A DNA stretch of 64,000 bases, from contig JAOVFP010000012.1 in assembly GCA_025738555.1 (NCBI GenBank), positions 4,340,001 to 4,404,000 on the forward strand, read 5' to 3'. Positions 59,952 to 64,000 of the stretch are shown here, in pieces (the stretch's first letter is position 1; the number at the start of each line of letters is the position of its first letter). The notes under the pieces were generated by a model. That model had not been told where the DNA came from and made no database searches. It saw only the letters and a program-made list of their open reading frames with translations. Source of the DNA: Cyathus striatus. Its lineage: Eukaryota > Basidiomycota > Agaricomycetes > Agaricales > Nidulariaceae. A program made the position numbers and the translations under genes.

Positions 59952-60259
59952 TCGTAGGTGTAGAGTCTCGAGAGATGCGCCGGCAAGAGTGGGAAATTAC
60001 TATGCCGAAGAGGGATTCACTCGGAAGTGAACTCCATTCAAGACTGTTGAACACGGGACCATTCCATTGCCTGCCTGAATCCGAGACATGTCACTTTAGA
60101 CATACTACTTCAAAGATTGTAATATGGGCATATAAGTAACATAAAGTATCATCACTGTTTCCGTATCATAAAACTACTATTTGCCAGTGTATAATTACTG
60201 TAAATTGATGTAACAGTATGTATTAAAGTACAAAAGGCGAAGTGCTACTACATTGGTTA
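59952..60259. other. Short gene-free stretch
   Basis: AT-rich, likely 3' untranslated sequence of the next minus-strand gene. Confidence 0.4.
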
Positions 60260-61597
60260 TCACGCGCATAACAGTTTGTTCCCTTTCACTTCCTCCTCAG
60301 AGTAAGCTTCACTCGTCACCTCGCTAGGAATTACATAACTTGGGTCCACATCTTTAGCCCATTTAGATAAAGCATCGGTATCCCACATCGTGGTATTATC
60401 TTCCGGGAGGCGGCAGCGTCTCTCCTTTCGTTTCTTCAAGCCTCGATCTTCCTTTGACTGTGATCGCCTGTGCCGTTTTGCCCTTCCCATTTCAGTTTTG
60501 TTATCTGAGCGGACATAGGGCCTATCAGATTCACTATCCATCGCTTCGGAGGAGATGCTTTCGCTATATGATCCTTCAGATGAAACAGAATCTGGGTTTC
60601 TCTTGAAAATTCGCCCATCTCCAGTGATTGTGCTCGATTTCTCGTCGTTTACGTTATTATTTGAAACGCCATTAGCACCAGCTTCATCTGTTATACAAGG
60701 GTAATAATTAGGATCATCCTTTGTATGCGCATTAGCAGGCATAGACCAAAAATGATAGATGCGTCCGATTTGTTGAATGACGTTATATTTGCTGAAAGCA
60801 GCAGTCAAAGAGGGCGGTCGATTCCTATTGTGTGTTCGTAGAAGATAACCCACTGCCGCAATAACGAATTTTGGATGTACATGACTGACAAGTTTGGGAA
60901 GTGTGTCAAAGGGATATTTGTGCTCAATAGAAGCTCCGGGGTGCAGTGGAGAAACGATGTCGTTCCGGCGTTTAAAAATAACATTTTCTATGCCTGTGAT
61001 AGGTATTATGCGATACTCAAATTTTTGGCCCTGAAGAATGTGGTCAGCAAGTACATAGGTTATAGTAAAGCTTGAATTGTACCTCTGTGAATGTCATACT
61101 AAAACGGTTTCGTGCTTGAGTAAGGGGCACTGTACGACGAAGTATTGTGTTCACGATAGTATCGTCAGGTACCAAAATCCACTGGTGGTTCTCAAACATT
61201 CTTCGAATAGACTCTCCGACTATTACAACAGCGGAAGTATGAGAAGAGTTGCGGCATTACTTATAAAAAATAAGAATAATACCAGGGAAGATGTTGTAGC
61301 GAGTGTCAAGATTGAGTTCTCCCTTTCGCATGTTCCAATTCCACTCTAGACGATCCAGCTGACAACACCGTAAGTAAATATTAGATTGATGTTAAGAAAG
61401 TTGAAGGTGCGCACTAGATTGTCGTCATGCATTACCGTTCGGGGGAGAACATGACAGTACTCAATACTGTCTGAGCAGTTCTCCACCAAGCAACGACCTT
61501 CGTTAGGATCAACTTCATTAACACGCTTTCTGATAGCGTTTAGGTCTGGTTCCGCTGAGATGCGTGATAATACAGTGAACTTGGAGTTCATTAACAT
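60260..61597 (-). CDS. HNH-endonuclease-like protein, four exons
   Basis: Exons 61415-61597, 61283-61358, 61083-61219 and 60260-61030 splice in phase (introns 52-63 nt) to 388 aa. Residues 33-90 carry EGRCLVENCSDSIEYCHVLP, then LEWNWNMRKGELNLDTRYNI. The Cys/His positions with CHVLPR and the Asn in TRYNI fit the His and Asn of an HNH-type domain in a family common in agaricomycetes. The third His is not obvious (only FENHQW is near). A conserved-looking central part includes FEYRIIPITGIENV and YPFDTLPKLVSHVHPKFVI. The C-terminal half is disordered and basic with KRHRRSQSKEDRGLKKRKER, a likely nuclear localisation signal. The ATG at 61597 is chosen as the first in frame; 61591 is also possible. 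Confidence 0.7.
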
Positions 61598-62329
61598 TCT
61601 TGCGGGGAAGGAGAGTAACAAGCAGTGGACGTAATACTTCGATAATGGTGGTTCCAAGTCAAGACGCGATCGCTGATTGGTGTGTGAAAATTACTATCCA
61701 ACTTCAATTCAAGTCCCGACTACGGACCACTTCTGGCCTTTTGACGTAAGGACCTGTCAGGGCTACTTTAATTGGTTACTGTTACAGTTTGATTGACTAT
61801 AACCTAGTCGACAAAACTTCATTATTGTTCTTGTCAGTCATCATCCACACGCATGAAAATTCTATTGATACCTTATCTTTACCCCTACAGAAGTCGTTAT
61901 TATCATATGCTATCTATTGCATGAGTGAAAGAAGCTTTTGGGCGCAATCACCATGCGTGTTCAGAACAAGAATCCACCGAATGTGGGCGTGATGGGAGTT
62001 ATGCGACGAACCAAAATTCTGGTATTAGGATATGAATCGGCATAGTAAAGGATGACATGCGCTATAAAGCCTTCGTTGGTCCTTGTTCTTGTACATATCA
62101 GGTCTCCATCTGATTTGTGATGGGTAATTGTTACCCAATAACTTTACTTTTCGTGTACGGCAGTACGACGATAATCCGAAGGCATAATTTTAGTCATTAT
62201 GGGCCTCTCCTGCATGTCCGGTAGCTACTTCACCGAGTGTAGACAGCTGTGGGCGCGAAAAATGTTATTGTTATTGTTTATGGGTTCTCGCGAAGAGTCG
62301 GATTAAGATAACGGGCTGCTAACATTTCG
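61598..62329. other. Gene-free stretch
   Basis: No supported gene; it includes the presumed promoter of the HNH-like gene. Confidence 0.4.
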
Positions 62330-62720
62330 AGTTCCCCTTAAGTTTTTCGAGTCAAAGTTAAGTTCTAGTCGAGTCAAAGTTAAGTTCCAGTTGAGTTATA
62401 GTTAAGTTCCACTTTGGCCCCGCTTATTTTTATTCAGTGAAAGTTAAGTTTTTCGAGTCGACTTAAGTTCCTCGCTAATTAATTCTCTGAAAGTTAAGTT
62501 CTCTCGAGTTAAGTTCCTCACTAATTTTTCGAGTTCCCTCAAGTTCAATTTTCAAAATTTCAAGTGTAAAGTAAAAACTAATCACTAGTACTACTATCTG
62601 AGTGAGTGTAAGTCGAGTTCCCTCAAGTTGAGTTTTTCGAGTCGACTTAAGTTCCTTGTTAATTTTTTCTGAAAGTTGAGTTCTCTCGAGTTAAGTTCCT
62701 CACTAATTTTTCGAGTTCCC
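62330..62720. repeat. TTAAGTTCC/TTTTTCGAGT degenerate satellite
   Basis: The words AAGTTAAGTTCC, TTTTTCGAGT and CTCACTAATTTTTCGAGTTC repeat irregularly, and one block of about 100 bp is repeated at about 180-bp distance. The same words reappear at 63880-64000 and run off the window. Confidence 0.75.
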
Positions 62721-62996
62721 TCAAGTTCGAGTTTCAAAATTTCAACTATACAGTAACTATAAACTAATCACTAGTACTACTATTTGCTAATCACTACTAT
62801 TGCTACCACAGCTCTGTCCCGCACCCTGCCTGATTTCATCGACATTTCCCACGGACTCTGCCCGCCTTTATTTACTTCTGTTTACATGCAGTATTGAACG
62901 ATCACATCTATCATAAACAAATATTCATCACTGCGACATCAACACATCGTGTGATTTTTGATGTGCACTCTTCCTTATCATCAATGCTCATCATGC

Positions 62997-63085
62997 TCAA
63001 CAGTGAGCAAGTCTTTTCTGATTTTTAAGCTCAATTCTTGCTCTTTTTATTTCAGTCTTTTTGCATCACTTAATATAAGTTGTTA
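62997..63085. repeat. Partner of the 45210-45300 repeat
   Basis: Shares CAGTGAGCAAGT, AGCTCAATT, TTTTTGCATCA in the same order as the other copy. Confidence 0.55.
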
Positions 63086-63239
63086 TACATTTAGTAGACC
63101 ATATTATACTAAGTACTAATGTACATAAACTTATAAAAATGCGAGTTATATATGTATTTAGTCTTTTATTATAATATGTTCCATGCTTTGCACAGATTAT
63201 GTGATTTGTGTAGAAAAGTGTATTAGTTGTGAAGGAAAA

Positions 63240-63835
63240 TAAGAGCGGAGGCGTGGGAAAATAAGAGCGGGAGGGCGGGAAATGATGAAATGAGTGGGAA
63301 ATAATAAACAGAGGTCGGAACAATAAGCGATAGCACGGGAAAATATTGAGCGGGGATGCAGACAGCAGTGAACAGCAGAAGCGGTGGCGTGGTAAATAAA
63401 TACGAATACCCAGTGAGCATCAGAAGTGAAAGCGGAAGCGTGGGAAAATATGAGCGGGAGGGCGGGAAATGATGGAATGCGTGGGAAATTTCGAGCGGAA
63501 GGGAGGGCAGGAAATAATAATTAAAGGAGAAGCGAAAGCATGGAAAATGCTGAGCGGGAAGTGGACAGCAGTGGACAGCAGAAATAGTAAGCGGATGCGT
63601 GGGAAATAACGAGCGGGAGGGCGAGAAATAATGAGTAGAGGTCAGAATGATAGCAGCAGAGCGTGGGAAACATTGAGCGCGAAAGTATGTTGGCGCGATA
63701 TGTTAAGCGGATGCGTGGGAAATTATGAGCGGAGGTGCGGGCAACAATGAGGATGTGCAATTAATGGGAAATGAGTAAACATTGAATTATATGCATGGGA
63801 AACAGTGAGCAGAGGGGCGAGAAACAACACAAACT
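63240..63835. repeat. GGCGGGAAA/GCGTGGGAAA minisatellite-like tract
   Basis: About a dozen irregular repeats of GCGTGGGAAA and GAGCGGGAGGGCGGGAAA separated by variable spacers, with purine bias on the plus strand. A shorter related tract is at 45490-45560. Confidence 0.7.
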
Positions 63836-63879
63836 ACTGTATAATTACTGTAAGGTTCTCATACAATACAGGTATACAA

Positions 63880-64000
63880 CTTGCTTATTTTTCGAATAAA
63901 AGTTAAGTTCCCTTGAGTAAAGTTAAGTTTCTCGCATATTTTTTTGAGTAAAAGTTAAGTTCCATCGAGTCGAGTTGAGTTCCTCGCATATTTTTTTTTC
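63880..64000. repeat. TTAAGTTCC satellite, second block
   Basis: AAAGTTAAGTTCC, CGAGT and CTCGCATATTTTTTT repeat; continues beyond the window end. Confidence 0.7.

Noticed and set aside
1..64000. CRISPR arrays, bacterial operons, riboswitches
   Set aside because: No direct-repeat/spacer arrays or prokaryotic signals; intron-rich genes show a eukaryotic genome.

Overview
The window looks like a repeat-rich, intron-dense stretch of a filamentous basidiomycete, most likely an agaricomycete. The evidence is introns of about 48-70 nt with GT..AG borders in nearly every gene, fragments of fungal housekeeping genes (mitochondrial Lon, LYS9, a SET3-type PHD/SET regulator), a basidiomycete-type Helitron, a multi-exon seven-TM DUF6534-like gene, and an 18S rDNA fragment. 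All exon models below were built by hand from splice sites and reading frame.

Layout. 1-4.6 kb: no convincing gene, short dispersed repeats. 4.64-6.51 kb: a complete Tc1-type element with an intact five-exon DD34E transposase. 6.76-9.2 kb: a small unknown gene divergent from a PD-(D/E)XK-like protein with an acidic tail. 10.3-12.6 kb: gene debris, including a SET3-like fragment and a LINE tail. 13.7-15.2 kb: a 1.4 kb element with 313-bp terminal inverted repeats. 15.4-17.9 kb: a decayed Lon protease gene. 18.4-21 kb: fragments, including SET3-like and 18S rDNA pieces. 22.2-23.5 kb: a 160-bp tandem satellite. 23.5-36.3 kb: a Helitron region with a frameshifted Rep-helicase gene fused in frame to a circularly permuted GTPase, and two intact unknown genes beside it. 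38.0-45.6 kb: a nested 7.7 kb DNA transposon with a broken transposase-like gene, itself hit by a 922-bp inverted-repeat element and other small elements. 46.5-51.4 kb: two divergent genes sharing a tandem module of unknown type; the larger adds a P-loop NTPase and a C-terminal nuclease-like motif, resembling Crinkler-type architecture. 51.5-55 kb: LYS9 and SET3-like pseudogenes. 55.1-56.6 kb: intact seven-TM gene with a 13-nt microexon. 57-58.7 kb: another SET3-like fragment split by a LINE. 58.7-59.9 kb: element with an 8-bp target duplication. 60.3-61.6 kb: HNH-like gene. 62.3-64 kb: degenerate satellites running off the end.

Functionally the window is a transposon and gene-fragment graveyard with about nine apparently intact host-type or transposon genes. 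Three intact proteins carry nuclease-like motifs (PD-(D/E)XK at 8.0 kb, P-loop plus REase-like at 48 kb, HNH at 60 kb). Several stop codons in pseudogenes are explained by C-to-T changes at CpA or CpG, consistent with repeat-directed or methylation-linked mutation.
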